Shown piece by piece: positions 9,190 to 19,486 of a DNA stretch of 64,000 bases (the first letter of the stretch is position 1; every line of letters starts with the position of its first letter). A program made the position numbers and the translations under genes. This DNA is from Symsagittifera roscoffensis (taxonomy: Eukaryota > Xenacoelomorpha > Acoela > Convolutidae): the NCBI RefSeq assembly GCF_963678635.1, contig NC_087067.1, positions 19,419,018-19,483,017 of the forward strand, written 5' to 3'. The notes beneath the pieces are model-generated. The model saw nothing but the letters and a program-made list of their open reading frames with translations. It was not told where the DNA came from and ran no database searches.

Positions 9190-9448
9190 TGTTTATTTTT
9201 TCCAACACCTCTCCAACCTGCTGAATTTCAAGCCAGTTGAAATGAAAGTGACCTTGCAAATACCATTTAGTCTTATTAAGATAACGGTGGTAAATAATTA
9301 AATAAACCACCGGAAGTTTTTTGTATTTTGATAGCTTGTTGAAACATAGACGGATTTTTCTCTCCAAGTCTTTATCAACCCTTTTTGAGGTAAAATCAAA
9401 CGAATAGTCGAATACGTTTTCATAATCAGCAAAATTCAAATCGCTCAC
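9155..9448 (-). CDS. Hypothetical protein, 97 aa
   Basis: A 97-aa ORF with ATG, rich in Tyr, Lys and Phe. It has a YKKLPVVYLIIYHRYL stretch, then HFHFNWLEIQQVGEVLEKINNE, which may be helical. I do not recognise it. Position within the overlapping gene array supports it as real. Confidence 0.4.
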   Translation of the reverse strand: MSDLNFADYENVFDYSFDFTSKRVDKDLERKIRLCFNKLSKYKKLPVVYLIIYHRYLNKTKWYLQGHFHFNWLEIQQVGEVLEKINNEIAKKQSNSL

Positions 9449-9525
9449 AGTACCATACTGTTGTTTTGTAGAAATTCACCAAGAGATTTGTTGAAGCTCA
9501 CTCAAATAAAATTGTTCTTTGAAAA

Positions 9526-9726
9526 TTAACTCGTATTCTTTCTTTGAAATTTCCTTTGCCGTTTCGAGGAAGACGACGTAGCGTTCATTACTAAATTTGA
9601 AAAATGAGTTTTTTTTTCTGCGGTTGAGAAAACTCTTAATTGTAAATGTTCATTATCAATATCTTCAGTACACCAAGTTCCCTCTAATTTCATTTTTCTT
9701 ATTTCAAAATTTGACAAATTTATCAT
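9526..9726 (-). CDS. Hypothetical short ORF at the right edge of the Polinton, 66 aa
   Basis: A 66-aa ORF with ATG. Its N-terminus includes KMKLEGTWCTED and its C-terminus is Ser/Arg/Lys-rich. It is the last minus-strand ORF before sequence that looks non-coding. Family unknown; it may be the start of a longer broken gene. Confidence 0.3.
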   Translation of the reverse strand: MINLSNFEIRKMKLEGTWCTEDIDNEHLQLRVFSTAEKKTHFSNLVMNATSSSSKRQRKFQRKNTS

Positions 9727-10028
9727 TTGGTATATTTTGCCCAGAAACGGCCGCCGCCTTTTGAGAGTAATTTCAATTTACTGCCTTTTCACCATAAAAT
9801 TTTGGTCAAGTTAAGGAATTAGTTTACTGCTGCCAACAGTTAAGCTACGCTGCCAAATTGGCCGGCGCATTTTTATTATATACCATAAAAGTCAATTCCC
9901 CGTTCACTAACAAATTTCAACTAGGTCGAAAGTTCATTTGCCCGAAACAAATATAACAATTAATATGATTCATATAATTAACCAGTACCAATAATTAGGA
10001 CCCCAAAAATTGGAATTAGAAAGAATTT

Positions 10029-10248
10029 TGTATCGTGTCCCTTGTTGTTAAGCTAAACTTAGCAAGATCCTAAGTAGGGGGTCTTCTGCTTTTTGGATGG
10101 AAAATTTCTTTCGTTTACAAAATCCTAGGATAGGGGTTCTCCAAAAAATTAAGGACCCCTTTCCTAGGATTTTGCTTTACGTGAGGACCCCCCCCCCCCC
10201 CGTTAGGAAGGACCCCCCCCCCCCCCTTAGGATCCAGGACACGATACA
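10029..10248. mobile_element. Small hairpin MITE with poly-C arms
   Basis: The ends are a perfect 12-nt inverted repeat (TGTATCGTGTCC at 10029-10040, its complement at 10237-10248). Just inside is a second inverted pair (GATCCTAAG + GGGGGTC against GACCCCC... + CTTAGGATC). A central hairpin pairs AAATCCTAGGA with TCCTAGGATTT. The 220-bp size, nested hairpins and lack of coding are typical of a non-autonomous element. No target duplication was identified. Confidence 0.55.
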
Positions 10249-10681
10249 ATACTACTATCTTCAGAATTTTTAATATCTACAAATGTCAAAAAATATTGCA
10301 ATAAGTCGATTAAAAATATGTATCAAAAATTGTCAAAAATATTGTATTACATTTTTTCAAAGTCAAAAAACCTCTAGCCGAGATATCCGCCACTTGTAAT
10401 GAAAGAACAATTTAAGAACAATTTTTTTCTAACTTATTGCATTGCATCGTTTACAAAACAATTTTTTTTAACTTTTAGCAAGACCTTGTTTTGCCGAAAT
10501 CTTTTTTTGTTTGGCGCGCTCTCTCCTTTCAAAATTAGTGTATATTGGCGCCCAAGGCGTATTTTGAAACATTTTAGGGTCAGTGAGCCAAAACGGATAT
10601 CTCAAAATAGTACAAAGGGGGACGTTTTGGACAAACAGGGGGTCGAATTCCTGAGGAGGGAACGTCCCCTGACAGTTTTTC

Positions 10682-10852
10682 TGGGTCGCCTTGTAGACAA
10701 ACACGGGGTAAGACCGGATCCCGAAGCGGTTGAAGCGGTGTTGACATGGAAAGCTAATTACCTTTCTCGGATTCGCTAATTACTACCGAGAGTTTATCAA
10801 AGGATATGCTGAAAAAAATATATCCCATACAGATGTTGATGCACCCCTCTAA
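10682..10852 (+). pseudogene. Fossil fragment of gypsy-type pol (RT C-terminal region)
   Basis: About 170 bp is clearly related to bases 37186-37390 of the giant element. It encodes LVDKHGVRPDPEAVEAVLTW, then after a deletion of about 33 nt the NYYREFIKGYAEK-like block. By eye it is about 85% identical, so it derives from an older relative, not from the copy in this window. No LTR is visible nearby. Confidence 0.8.
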
Positions 10853-11924
10853 ATCCGTTACTCTAAGTACTGCTACTCATTCATTTTCAAATGGACAGTG
10901 CAAAAACAAATAGACATTATTTTACAACTTAAGGTGCAAATTAAACCAGTAGCGAATGTAGCGGAAGTCCCCCCCCCCCCCCTCATGCATTTGATCACCT
11001 GACGACTTAAAGCCAAAAGATTCCCCTTTTGGTTTTATTATGAGGCAATAATTTTCGGCTGACCGTCCCTAAATTTTTTCTAGAGTCATCAAAATACACT
11101 AATTTTGACGAGGAACGCGAGCCGCAAAAAACCCGATAGTTTAGCCTGTTTTTTTTTGCGGCGCAGAAAACTTGATACACATAGGGTCTTTCTAGTGATT
11201 TGGGAGAGCTTGGAAAATCAATGTGGTTAACCTAAAAAAAGTTCACAACATTTAGAAAATCAAAAACTATTCTACCCCTCCCCCTCCCCACTCGAGAAAA
11301 TCCTCGATCCACCCCTGTGTAAAATTCAAAATTTGGAGAACAAATGCAAATTAGATTTCAAGTACTTTCAATATCTAGGAAAAGTTCTAACTGTCACTAA
11401 TATAACTCATTGTCAAAAAATAATCACTTTAGTTTAGATCTGCATCAATGCATTTAGATGTACTTTTCAGAATTTTTGAACAAATTATCAATCACTTATC
11501 TATGGTCCTCATAACAGCTCTTCAGCTCATCAATTGAAGCCTTTTTTGGAAAATTTATACTTAATTATTAGAAAAAATAACAAGACCCGAACATATTATG
11601 TTGATGCATATTATGTTGATAATAGTCAAAATGGAGTTTAGCGTCAATTTTTGGTGCAGAAAACCGTTAGTTTGATCTGAAATTATTTTTCTAAAATTTT
11701 TCAAGACCGATTATTTTTGACTAGAAACATCTCTCGAAAAAAAACAGCCAAGGCAAACAAAAACTTCCACAGTAAAAAACACAATTTGGAATTGATTTCA
11801 GTCCCTAAAATGCAATGCTCATACTTAACGAAAAACGTTAGTATTCAAGACAACCAGTTTTGACACGATATATACAGTGCAAGTTCAAAAAATTCTAATG
11901 CCGGAGAAGTTAAGTCATACACAG

Positions 11925-12334
11925 TGAGTTAGGACCGATGGGTATAACTCATAGAGTAATTTCGGATAGGGTACACCGTCTGCTCGTCACGCTATCCTAA
12001 TTTCGGCCGGATAGATTCGTGCAACTTCTTAGTCTAATACCGATCCTAATCTTACTCTTATACTATCTAGTCTCAGGTTGTTTAACTAGTCTCTGCTAGG
12101 CTCAATAGATCTAGGGTATACTGGTTTATTGCGGCTGCTGAAGTACTCGGGAGAGTTCAACTAATTTCTAAGTTAAATTCAAATCTCTCTGGTGCTGAAA
12201 TTACAAGTAATTTCAGCACTTACAAATAAGTGGATTGTTAGTTAGATGGATCATGATTGGTTAATGTTAAATACTTTACATTGGTAAAATATCTAATTTA
12301 TCCAATCATAAAATGTAGTTTAGATCAGGTTCCA
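11925..12334 (-). repeat. 3' LTR of compound element (410 bp)
   Basis: On the minus strand it runs TGGAACC...AACTCA. It matches 56930-57339 except for about two substitutions near 11991-11996. The upstream side (12335 onward, minus strand) has an ACCCGGATGGG stretch that may serve as the polypurine tract. The outer flank is ACAG, the target duplication. Confidence 0.9.
12192..12219. promoter_or_regulatory. Perfect 13-bp inverted repeat in LTR U3
   Basis: GTGCTGAAATTAC at 12192-12204 is followed by AA and its perfect complement at 12207-12219. The 5' LTR has the same structure at about 57195-57222. It lies upstream of the inferred transcription start, so it could be a dimeric factor-binding site or a DNA cruciform; its function is inferred only. 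Confidence 0.5.
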
Positions 12335-13925
12335 CCCATCCGGGTTTTACAGAGTTTTTTAGAATAGTCTTTCTGCAATTCAAAAGATGGATGATGGACG
12401 TTGGTATTTGGCGAACATCTTATTTCTTCTGGGTTTTCTTATTAGAGAAGTCCCAGATTCAATCGTTGTGTCTTCTCAAGACAACGACTGGGTTTTCGCA
12501 ACAAACTCAAATCTGATTTCAGAATGGTTGGCTATGTCAGGTTTTTCTGTTTCATTGATGAGAACTTCTTTGTGTTTGACCTTGTCTGGGAATGGCGTGG
12601 AGATTGTGCGTGGAGGGGATGCCTGGTTACTCGGATCTGTACGTATACTTGAACATCGAGGTGGTCATTGGTCTAGTTCAATGAAGTCCTTTTCTGCGAA
12701 GTCAAGTCGTACTCTAAATCCTTTGAGTTGTGATTGTGGGCGGCATATTGATTGTAGTTGGCCATTCTTTCTCGAGTGTAGTAGGGTCGTTTTGTCTTTG
12801 GATGTTCGTCCTTGGTGTTGTATTCTGATCTATGTATTGCATAATGTAATTTACATTTTATAAAACTTTTATTAGTTTAATATTTTTTAATTATGATTTT
12901 AGTTAGTTGTTTTCACAAAAGCTTTTTGTTTTAGTTCAGTTATTTTGAAGAGTTACTCACCCTTGAGTAGCTCTTATTAAAAATAGGAGTGTGGTCACAA
13001 AGCGTGGATGTAGCGCGGTGGGTTAGGCCGGCTATAGAGCATGCTCAGGACGTCCTTCCTGGTGGGTTAGGCCAGGAGTGGGAGTATGATTGCATGCGGT
13101 TTTTGTGAGAGGTCCTGTTATGTGACAACGTTTTATGTTGGGTTTGTTGTGTCTTTTCTTATGTTTTGTTGGTTGTGTCCTTTTTTCAAAAATCAAATTG
13201 TTTGTGGTATGGGTTTGTCTTTCGATTTTTTTGTGTTTTATTATTTCTTTCTTAGACTTTATAATAGTCTTCAAAAGAATAAATTATCCAGTTTTAAACT
13301 GGGTTAATCCGGTTTGGGTACCGTTGGTTTCCTTTTCTTAGTCATGCTGTTATGCTATGTGTTGTGGTGTTTAGTAAGCTGCATTGGTTAGTTTTGTTTA
13401 GTATATAATTCCTTTCCAACCGGGTTAAAGGAAAGTTTGAAACGTGTTATCTTGTGTTAGAGTTATCGAGTGTGAAAGCTTGAAACTGAAATTCATTATT
13501 TTAAACAATTCTTCGTGGGCGAGCTCTGCGAGTTTGGATAGAATTCTTGTGCGAGTGAATGAAAATAGCAAAAGGTTAGTACTGTATTTGCTTCTTATTA
13601 ATTTACTACATAGAATTTTAATTTTACTGCTAGTTGTTGGGGGAAATTAAGTTACAAATTTTCATCATTATTAGATTTACTGCTTGTGGGGGAAAAATTT
13701 ATAAATTAATTTACTGCATTGGTATTATATTTATTTAATTGTTGGTGCAAAAATTTAATAGGGTTTTAAACAGTTTTGAAGAAGTTTGCTATTTTTTATT
13801 TTTCTTTTGTGAATTTTTCAGATGATCTAGGATGAAGGCTAAAATTCTAAAGAAAACATGGATAAAGAATGGTGAGTTTCTAATATTTAAATTAGTTAGT
13901 AATATGTATAATTTATACTTACCTG
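12335..13925 (-). other. 3' untranslated region of element A
   Basis: There is no convincing gene on the element's sense strand between the 602-aa ORF and the 3' LTR. Immediately after the 602-aa stop, the minus strand reads CAG then GTAAGT, a strong 5' splice-site consensus (about 13920-13925). A pyrimidine-rich TTTTCTTTAG acceptor-like site follows about 75 nt later. Short repeats of GTGGGTTAGGCC (about 13016 and 13062) flank adjacent palindromes GAGCATGCTC and GGACGTCC (13038-13058). A 158-aa plus-strand ORF at 12387-12863 is antisense to the element and looks incidental. Confidence 0.4.
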
Positions 13926-15734
13926 TTAGTCGTCGGGGAAGAAACCGTGGGGGAAGATGTCGTGGATGAGATCTGAAGTTGTTAGTAATTTGGCTAAGAT
14001 GCGGATGATATTTTTAGTTTGAAGCAGTGGCCAAAGCAACTGAAGTGCCTTAATGGTGGTTAGTTCTTCAGTGCCAACTGCAAATTCATAAGGTGTGTTT
14101 TGGATTAGATTATATAATTTGTGGTTGAATTTAGTGTTATGGATGAATTCTAAAATGGGGATTTCTATAGGTTGTACAAACTCGTGTGGGATGAGGAAGG
14201 GTCGGGATTCTTCTGCGTTGAAGGTCTTGGTGATGGGACAAAAGATATACATTTGGGTTATGGGATCATAATTTCGAAGAATACCATGAAGGTTAGTATC
14301 TTTAATGCAATATGTGAAGTTAAGAAAGAATGGTGAGGTGTATTTGGAATTGATGAATTGAAAACGATGGTGTGGTTGTCTGGAGGGAGTGTGTAGGTCA
14401 AAGTGATTTTGGATGAAACGATAATAAGTATATGTGTGTGTTTGTTTAGTGCGCAACATAATATCGTGTGAGCAGTGCAAATCTCTTTCATGTGGTGCAA
14501 GGAAATGAAAGGTTAGTGAAAATATTTGGAAGCGTTCTTTAAAACTTTCGTAGGCTTGCGTGTCTGTTAGTGCTTCTGAAATAATGTGGTCAAACTTGCG
14601 ATCGAAGATATTTAGTGTAAATACATATGGTGTTTTAATGAAAAGTTTCTCGGTGATTTGTGGGTTAGCGAAGCGATCGTCGTCTAAGAATTGATCTTGG
14701 TTAGTTCTGATGATGTTATGATCGTAATATTCTAGTGTATATTCATTAGCTCGGGGTGCAGTGTGTGTTTTTAGTGATTTTTTATATCCAATGTAAGTAA
14801 ATTGTCTAGGTGTTAGTGTTGTAGTGAGTCGATATAGCATGTCCTTATTTCGTTCTATATCGATATGAGTGTTAGATAAAGGTAAGCAAAGGGGATTTGT
14901 AAAATGATAATATGAGGTCCAAGGAAGGGTAGGCATTAAAACGTATTCGTCTACAAAGTTACGTGTCTCGTTAGTGTCATGAGGGGTGTTTAAGGTGTAT
15001 TGTGGAAATGAGGGTAAGGTGATAGCTAAAAATTCTTTTGTGTTAGTGTGTTGTGGATGGTTGATATATTCACGGGCTGTTCCTGGTTTCGCTGGGAAAG
15101 GATGGTTGGGGAACTTCCTTTTAAAAGTGCGGTAAGCTCTATTAGTGCTGAGTGAAGATTCAGTAGTTGTGGATGATGGTGCTAATGATTCAGTATAAAT
15201 TGAAGAGGGTGTAGGGGTAGGAGGGTTGGATGAATCTATTGTGGATGAGATTTGGTTTATGGTTGGGGTGTCAAGGTGATAGGGTTGTTGTTGTAGGGTA
15301 ATGAAATTATCTAGTTCTGGGGAGATTCGGGGGGTGTCTGGAGAATGAGATGATTGGTCTGAGTGAAGTGAGGAGTAGGTTGGAGTGACTTGGGAAGCAT
15401 AAGAGGGTGTAGAATTGGTTGGGTCAGGGTTATTTGGTAGTATGGGTTGAAAAGGGGGTTGGGAAAAATTTGAGGAATTGGTGTGAAAATTATTTGATGG
15501 AGATGGTTCAGAGTCGGCAAATTCATCGGGGGTTTCAATATTCGGGTTATTGAGTTGTGAGATGGAGTATAAAACTGAGATGTGTGAATTAGTATCGGAA
15601 TTCATGCCGGATGTTACATTACTGGATGGGAAATCGGGTGGCGGAAAAGCAAAAAGTGGTATTATTGGGATTGGAGTGGTGAGGTTGGTTGGGTGGGAAT
15701 TTGATCGGTGTAGGGATCCAAGTTGTCGGCTCAT
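13926..15734 (-). CDS. Orphan 602-aa ORF downstream of env
   Basis: An intact 602-aa ORF starts with ATG 56 nt after the env stop. The first 200 or so residues are Pro/Ser/Thr/Asn-rich low complexity. From about residue 200 the protein looks folded: hydrophobic/aromatic-rich, with PSFPQYTL, DEYVLMPTLPWTSYYHF and an RFQIFSLTFHFLAPHERDLH region. I see no signal peptide, membrane span, nuclease or protease signature. Its intactness, unlike gag and env in this copy, is notable. It could be an accessory (regulatory or capsid-associated) protein of this retroelement lineage. No function is assigned. Confidence 0.65.
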   Translation of the reverse strand: MSRQLGSLHRSNSHPTNLTTPIPIIPLFAFPPPDFPSSNVTSGMNSDTNSHISVLYSISQLNNPNIETPDEFADSEPSPSNNFHTNSSNFSQPPFQPILPNNPDPTNSTPSYASQVTPTYSSLHSDQSSHSPDTPRISPELDNFITLQQQPYHLDTPTINQISSTIDSSNPPTPTPSSIYTESLAPSSTTTESSLSTNRAYRTFKRKFPNHPFPAKPGTAREYINHPQHTNTKEFLAITLPSFPQYTLNTPHDTNETRNFVDEYVLMPTLPWTSYYHFTNPLCLPLSNTHIDIERNKDMLYRLTTTLTPRQFTYIGYKKSLKTHTAPRANEYTLEYYDHNIIRTNQDQFLDDDRFANPQITEKLFIKTPYVFTLNIFDRKFDHIISEALTDTQAYESFKERFQIFSLTFHFLAPHERDLHCSHDIMLRTKQTHTYTYYRFIQNHFDLHTPSRQPHHRFQFINSKYTSPFFLNFTYCIKDTNLHGILRNYDPITQMYIFCPITKTFNAEESRPFLIPHEFVQPIEIPILEFIHNTKFNHKLYNLIQNTPYEFAVGTEELTTIKALQLLWPLLQTKNIIRILAKLLTTSDLIHDIFPHGFFPDD

Positions 15735-15789
15735 CGTGGGCTAAAAAAATTATTATTTTGAGACTGAAAAGCGGTGGTATGGGGTTGTT

Positions 15790-18345
15790 CTATAATTTGT
15801 TCATAAGTATTTCATCTTGTGAGTGGTGTGGCATTATATGTTGGATGGGACTTTGTGATATGGTTGGTCTAAAATTATTATGTGTTATGGCTAAATTTCG
15901 AAAATTACGTGGGACTAGGGATAATGGATGGTTATGTGGTAGGGGTGGTAACTGTGGTGCTGTTGGTGTTGTGTCTGCATTGTTATGTTCTTCGTCGTAT
16001 GTGTTCTGTCTTGTTGCTATTTTTGTGTTATATTCTTTTATTTGTGCGTCTAAAAGAGTTTTGTTTATAGATGTAGAAAATATTCCAAAAAATCCTGCAA
16101 ATAGTATGCGTGCTACACTTGCTTGTCTATTGACTTGTGTGTGTATAGCACATGTGTTATAGATTCCTTTTAAGAGTGAAAAAAGAAATCCAATAAAGTT
16201 AAACATTGCGTATAAAATAGTCAGTTTTTCTAAGATGTAGTAGGGCCATCCTAGAAAATCAAGAATTTCATTCTTGAGTGTAACAAAGCTAAAAATATTG
16301 ATAGGTGATATATCTTGGGGACGGTATTTTTCACCGTTTAGATTTATATAATCTTTAATGTCTTTAAAATATCCGCTATAGTCTTGCGTATAGATGTCTG
16401 CAAATCCTGCGGTTTCGGCAAGTTTGCGTAAGTTTTGGTCAATTGATTGTCTTTGTATTGTGTCCATTTGTGTTAATAATTCCTGGAATTGTTGTGTTCT
16501 AATGTGATGTTGAATATCTGATTTTGAGTATATTCCTATTGATTGTAAGTCTATATTTGGGTTTCGAGCGATAGCGCGAATGCTTTCTGGTGAAAATTTT
16601 TTGAGTGATTGCATTAATGTGGGATATGGGGTGAGAAGGTAATATTTATCTTCATCAGGGTTTAGTTGTACTACGTTGTGGCTATTTTCTGATCCACATG
16701 GAACTGCGGTATCCCAGAAATAGGTTCTTCGTGAAAGTGTGTCAACGAAATGTACTTTATTCTTATAAAAGATAGGGATTCTTTTATAGCATCGTTTATC
16801 TTCAAAAACGTATAGTGGTGATACTTTTTTAGTACAAGTATAAAACCATAAGATGTTTCCTTCATAGTCTAAAAAATTTGATCTATTTCCTGATAGTAAA
16901 TATCCTGCGTAGGTTATTTTTAATACTGCTAGTGCAAGTGATTGTAATATTTGTGTTCTTTCTAATTCGCATAGTTGGTGTAATGTTTCTAATTCGGAGA
17001 GTGACATTTCTTGAAAAATTCGGCTAATCGTGTAGTCTAGTTTCATATCTAAGTGAATATCATAGTGGATATTACCAAAATATGTACTATTCATTAGTGA
17101 TAGTTCTTGTAAACGTGTGCTTTGATCGTCTTGGGGCTTTAAATGTCCACCAGGTTGACCTGTATTCTTTTGAAAATTAACTGGTATATATGATGTTCCT
17201 TCGTTTAGGGGATGACTTGTGGCGTATGGGTCGACTTTTATTTTTCCAGTGGTCATGTCGAATCCATTTTCGTATTCAACTAATATTTCAGAGTATTGTG
17301 TTTTGTGAAGTGGGTTTCTGTATTTACATGCAAGTTCTGTTTCTTGATATATTTGAAAACGTGTTAATTTATTTTCTATATTATGAATGATTCGAAAATT
17401 AGAACTTATTTTTCGTAATGGATTTACTTGTTCATATGGTATTGATTGTATAAAATATTTTTCGTGAAATTTTATCATACGAGCGTGTATTTTTGCTACT
17501 TGAAATGTTGTACATGTGTCTTCGGGGAACCAAACAATTGTTGCTTGTGTTCTGGTTGTAGGGTCTCAATAACCTTGGTCGTTTTTACAAGGTAATCTAA
17601 TTCCTTGATAAATCATTGTGTTGTCTGATAAATCTCGTGTGAGTTGTATTTTTTCGAGTTGTATTTTCCAATCGAAAAACATTATTTCTTGGTATCCTTT
17701 ATTTTTTGTGTCTGCTTTGCAGTTTGATGGGTCATTTATACCAATGTGTGGTATCCAGTGTTTATCGTGCATGTCATAGGTTAATCGTCCGTGTGCGCCG
17801 TTGTATGGGTATTTTTCATCTAATTTTATATGTCCTTGATATCTTTCAAGTTCTGCTTGATGTACAGAATCTGAAAAAACTTGGAAATATACTAAATTTC
17901 TATCTGTGTTTTTATTTTTTGTGATGTTTAGTCGGAGTAACTCGTTTTTACAATCTTCGGGATTGAGATGTAAAAGTCGTTCTATATTACTCTGGTAGAA
18001 TGATTCATGGTCAAGTCGGTTTTTATTTCCGTTTGAGACTTGTGAACAATGTACTTTCTTTTCAGAAAATGTTGCTGTGAATTTATATCCTATAACTGTA
18101 GTTGCTCGGGCTTTTGAATAAAGTGTTGCTATTACATTTGTAGTTTCTATGGCTTGGGGTTCTGTTTCGCACTGTGATACTTGATTTATTGCATACTTGT
18201 GTAGTGTTTTTTGTTCGTTTTCTTCACAATCGTAATGTGTTACTAATAAATCTTGGGGTCCTGTGCGGGGAGAAGGGTTTATGTTTTGATTTGAGATTAC
18301 TAGAAAAAGGAGTTGGAGAAAAATTAATAATTTTAGAATATACAT
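15790..18345 (-). pseudogene. env: Env-like glycoprotein gene, interrupted by one TGA
   Basis: The gene starts at ATG 18345 with a hydrophobic signal peptide (ILKLLIFLQLLFLVIS). The ectodomain begins with a THYDC...YAINQVSQC arrangement that recalls chuvirus/mononega-type glycoproteins captured by some invertebrate LTR elements (low confidence for that class). A single in-frame TGA (17566-17568) splits it. The frame then continues, through IVWFPEDTC, to 15790. Near the C-terminus are hydrophobic segments (ILEKLTILYAMFNFIGFLFS and ARILFAGFFGIFS) fit for membrane anchoring, then a His/Pro-rich tail. Total length is about 850 codons. It would mediate membrane fusion; as it stands the protein is truncated. 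Confidence 0.65.
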
Positions 18346-19466
18346 GTGTATGATAATCCTGAGTATGGGTTATAAAATGTGATGTAACTAATTGTCTTTT
18401 TGGTATATCTGTCGTATTTATATATTACTTCAGTGGTTATAAATGGTGGTGGTAGTGATTGAGCTGTTATGTTTGGTGGGTTTAATGGGTAGGGATGTTG
18501 AGTAATGTTGTTTAATTTAACTGTGATTTCAAACTTTAATTGTAAACTGTTTTGTTGGAGTATTTGGATATTGTGATCACGGATATCGTCGTGAATGTCT
18601 TGTCGGTATTGTAATCTATTAAGTGCCCAGTTGTGAAGGCGATTACTTTCTAGATGTTGTCCAAATAATGGTGGAGGGGCTGTAAATGTATTCCAATCTA
18701 GTCTTAAAGGGATATTTGTTGATGATTGTTCTCGATATCTGGCGTCGAGATTATTTGGAAAATTTAAGTTAAAAGGTGGTGGTGAAATCTGGCTTATTGA
18801 TGGTGTTGATGGTAGTGATAATGTTTCTGGTAGTGATGAGGATGTTGTTGTATCCGTAGAAATATCTATTGGATCATTGACTAAATTTAATTCACCTTGT
18901 GTAAAAGAATGTGTTGTCCAATATGGTAGTCGTGATGCCTGGTTTGGGGGGTTAAAGGGATTTTCACGTATTTGTTCAGATGTTGGTGTTGAACCTAAGT
19001 AATCTGATGGTAGGCTTGAGGTGCTACGTTGTGAAAGAAGCGTAGGGGTTTCTGGTAATGTACCAATGGGGTTTTCTGGAGTGTTTTGTGATGGGGATTG
19101 AGGTATGTCGAAATGAACTCGGGGAGTTTGAAAATTTCTGTTTCGTCGAGGATGTATAATTTGTCTATTTATTTCGACTGTATTTGGGTTTTGACTAGGA
19201 TTTCTTATTCTACTTAATTCTTGTGGTAGTGTTGGGTATAAGTTATATGTTGGTTCGCTTAGAGGTGCTTGTCGTTGAACTGGTTCTAGTGGTTCTGATA
19301 AACGAGCGTGTCGTTCTTCAAAAGTGTATGGGTTATCTTGAAAGGAAATTCGTGTAGATGTTTGAGGATTATGGGTAGTTGAAGGTGTTGTTGGGTTATC
19401 TTGGGATGATGTCGGTGAAGACTGACTTTGTGACTTTTGGGTAGCAATTTTTGATAGCTTTTTGGT
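18333..19466 (-). CDS. AUG-free open frame (377 codons) upstream of env
   Basis: This frame is open from just after TAG 19469-19467 to TAA 18335-18333 and contains not one Met codon. It encodes a Ser/Pro/Thr/Gln-rich N-terminal two-thirds (for example PTSSQDNPTTPSTTHN and SEPLEPVQRQAPLSEP) and a C-terminal region that looks folded (RLHNWALNRLQYRQDIHDD). It overlaps the env start by 13 nt. In all three frames I found only one ATG in the 1.1 kb before the env ATG (about 18873-18875), and it opens only three codons. This implies expression by splicing from an upstream AUG exon or from a non-AUG start, leaving env accessible by scanning. Function unknown. Confidence 0.6.
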   Translation of the reverse strand, partial: TKKLSKIATQKSQSQSSPTSSQDNPTTPSTTHNPQTSTRISFQDNPYTFEERHARLSEPLEPVQRQAPLSEPTYNLYPTLPQELSRIRNPSQNPNTVEINRQIIHPRRNRNFQTPRVHFDIPQSPSQNTPENPIGTLPETPTLLSQRSTSSLPSDYLGSTPTSEQIRENPFNPPNQASRLPYWTTHSFTQGELNLVNDPIDISTDTTTSSSLPETLSLPSTPSISQISPPPFNLNFPNNLDARYREQSSTNIPLRLDWNTFTAPPPLFGQHLESNRLHNWALNRLQYRQDIHDDIRDHNIQILQQNSLQLKFEITVKLNNITQHPYPLNPPNITAQSLPPPFITTEVIYKYDRYTKKTISYITFYNPYSGLSYTCIF

Positions 19467-19486
19467 CTATTCTTTTAGTGAAAAAG

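Larger units (their letters stand above)
1..9740. mobile_element. Polinton/Maverick element, degraded, left end outside or unresolved
   Basis: A cluster of about sixteen closely packed ORFs carries the hallmark Polinton set: adenain-like protease, double-jelly-roll capsid protein, penton-like protein, A32/FtsK-type packaging ATPase and a retroviral-type DDE integrase. Most genes are on the minus strand with 4-50-nt overlaps; two plus-strand ORFs at the left converge on them. At least five genes carry a frameshift or nonsense codon, so this copy is not functional. No protein-primed DNA polymerase B is visible; it is either left of base 1 or lost. No terminal inverted repeats could be placed, so both boundaries are approximate. 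Confidence 0.85.
9741..11924. other. Non-genic spacer between Polinton and compound LTR element
   Basis: No gene is supported here. The stretch is AT-rich, with homopolymer C tracts (10189-10202, 10212-10226 and 10971-10982), one hairpin MITE and one gypsy pol fossil (listed separately). The last bases, 11921-11924 (ACAG), form the left target-site duplication of the compound LTR element. Confidence 0.6.

Noticed and set aside
12387-12863. 158-aa plus-strand ORF as a gene
   Set aside because: It is antisense to the 3' region of element A, has no recognisable motif and lies among the element's untranslated sequence.
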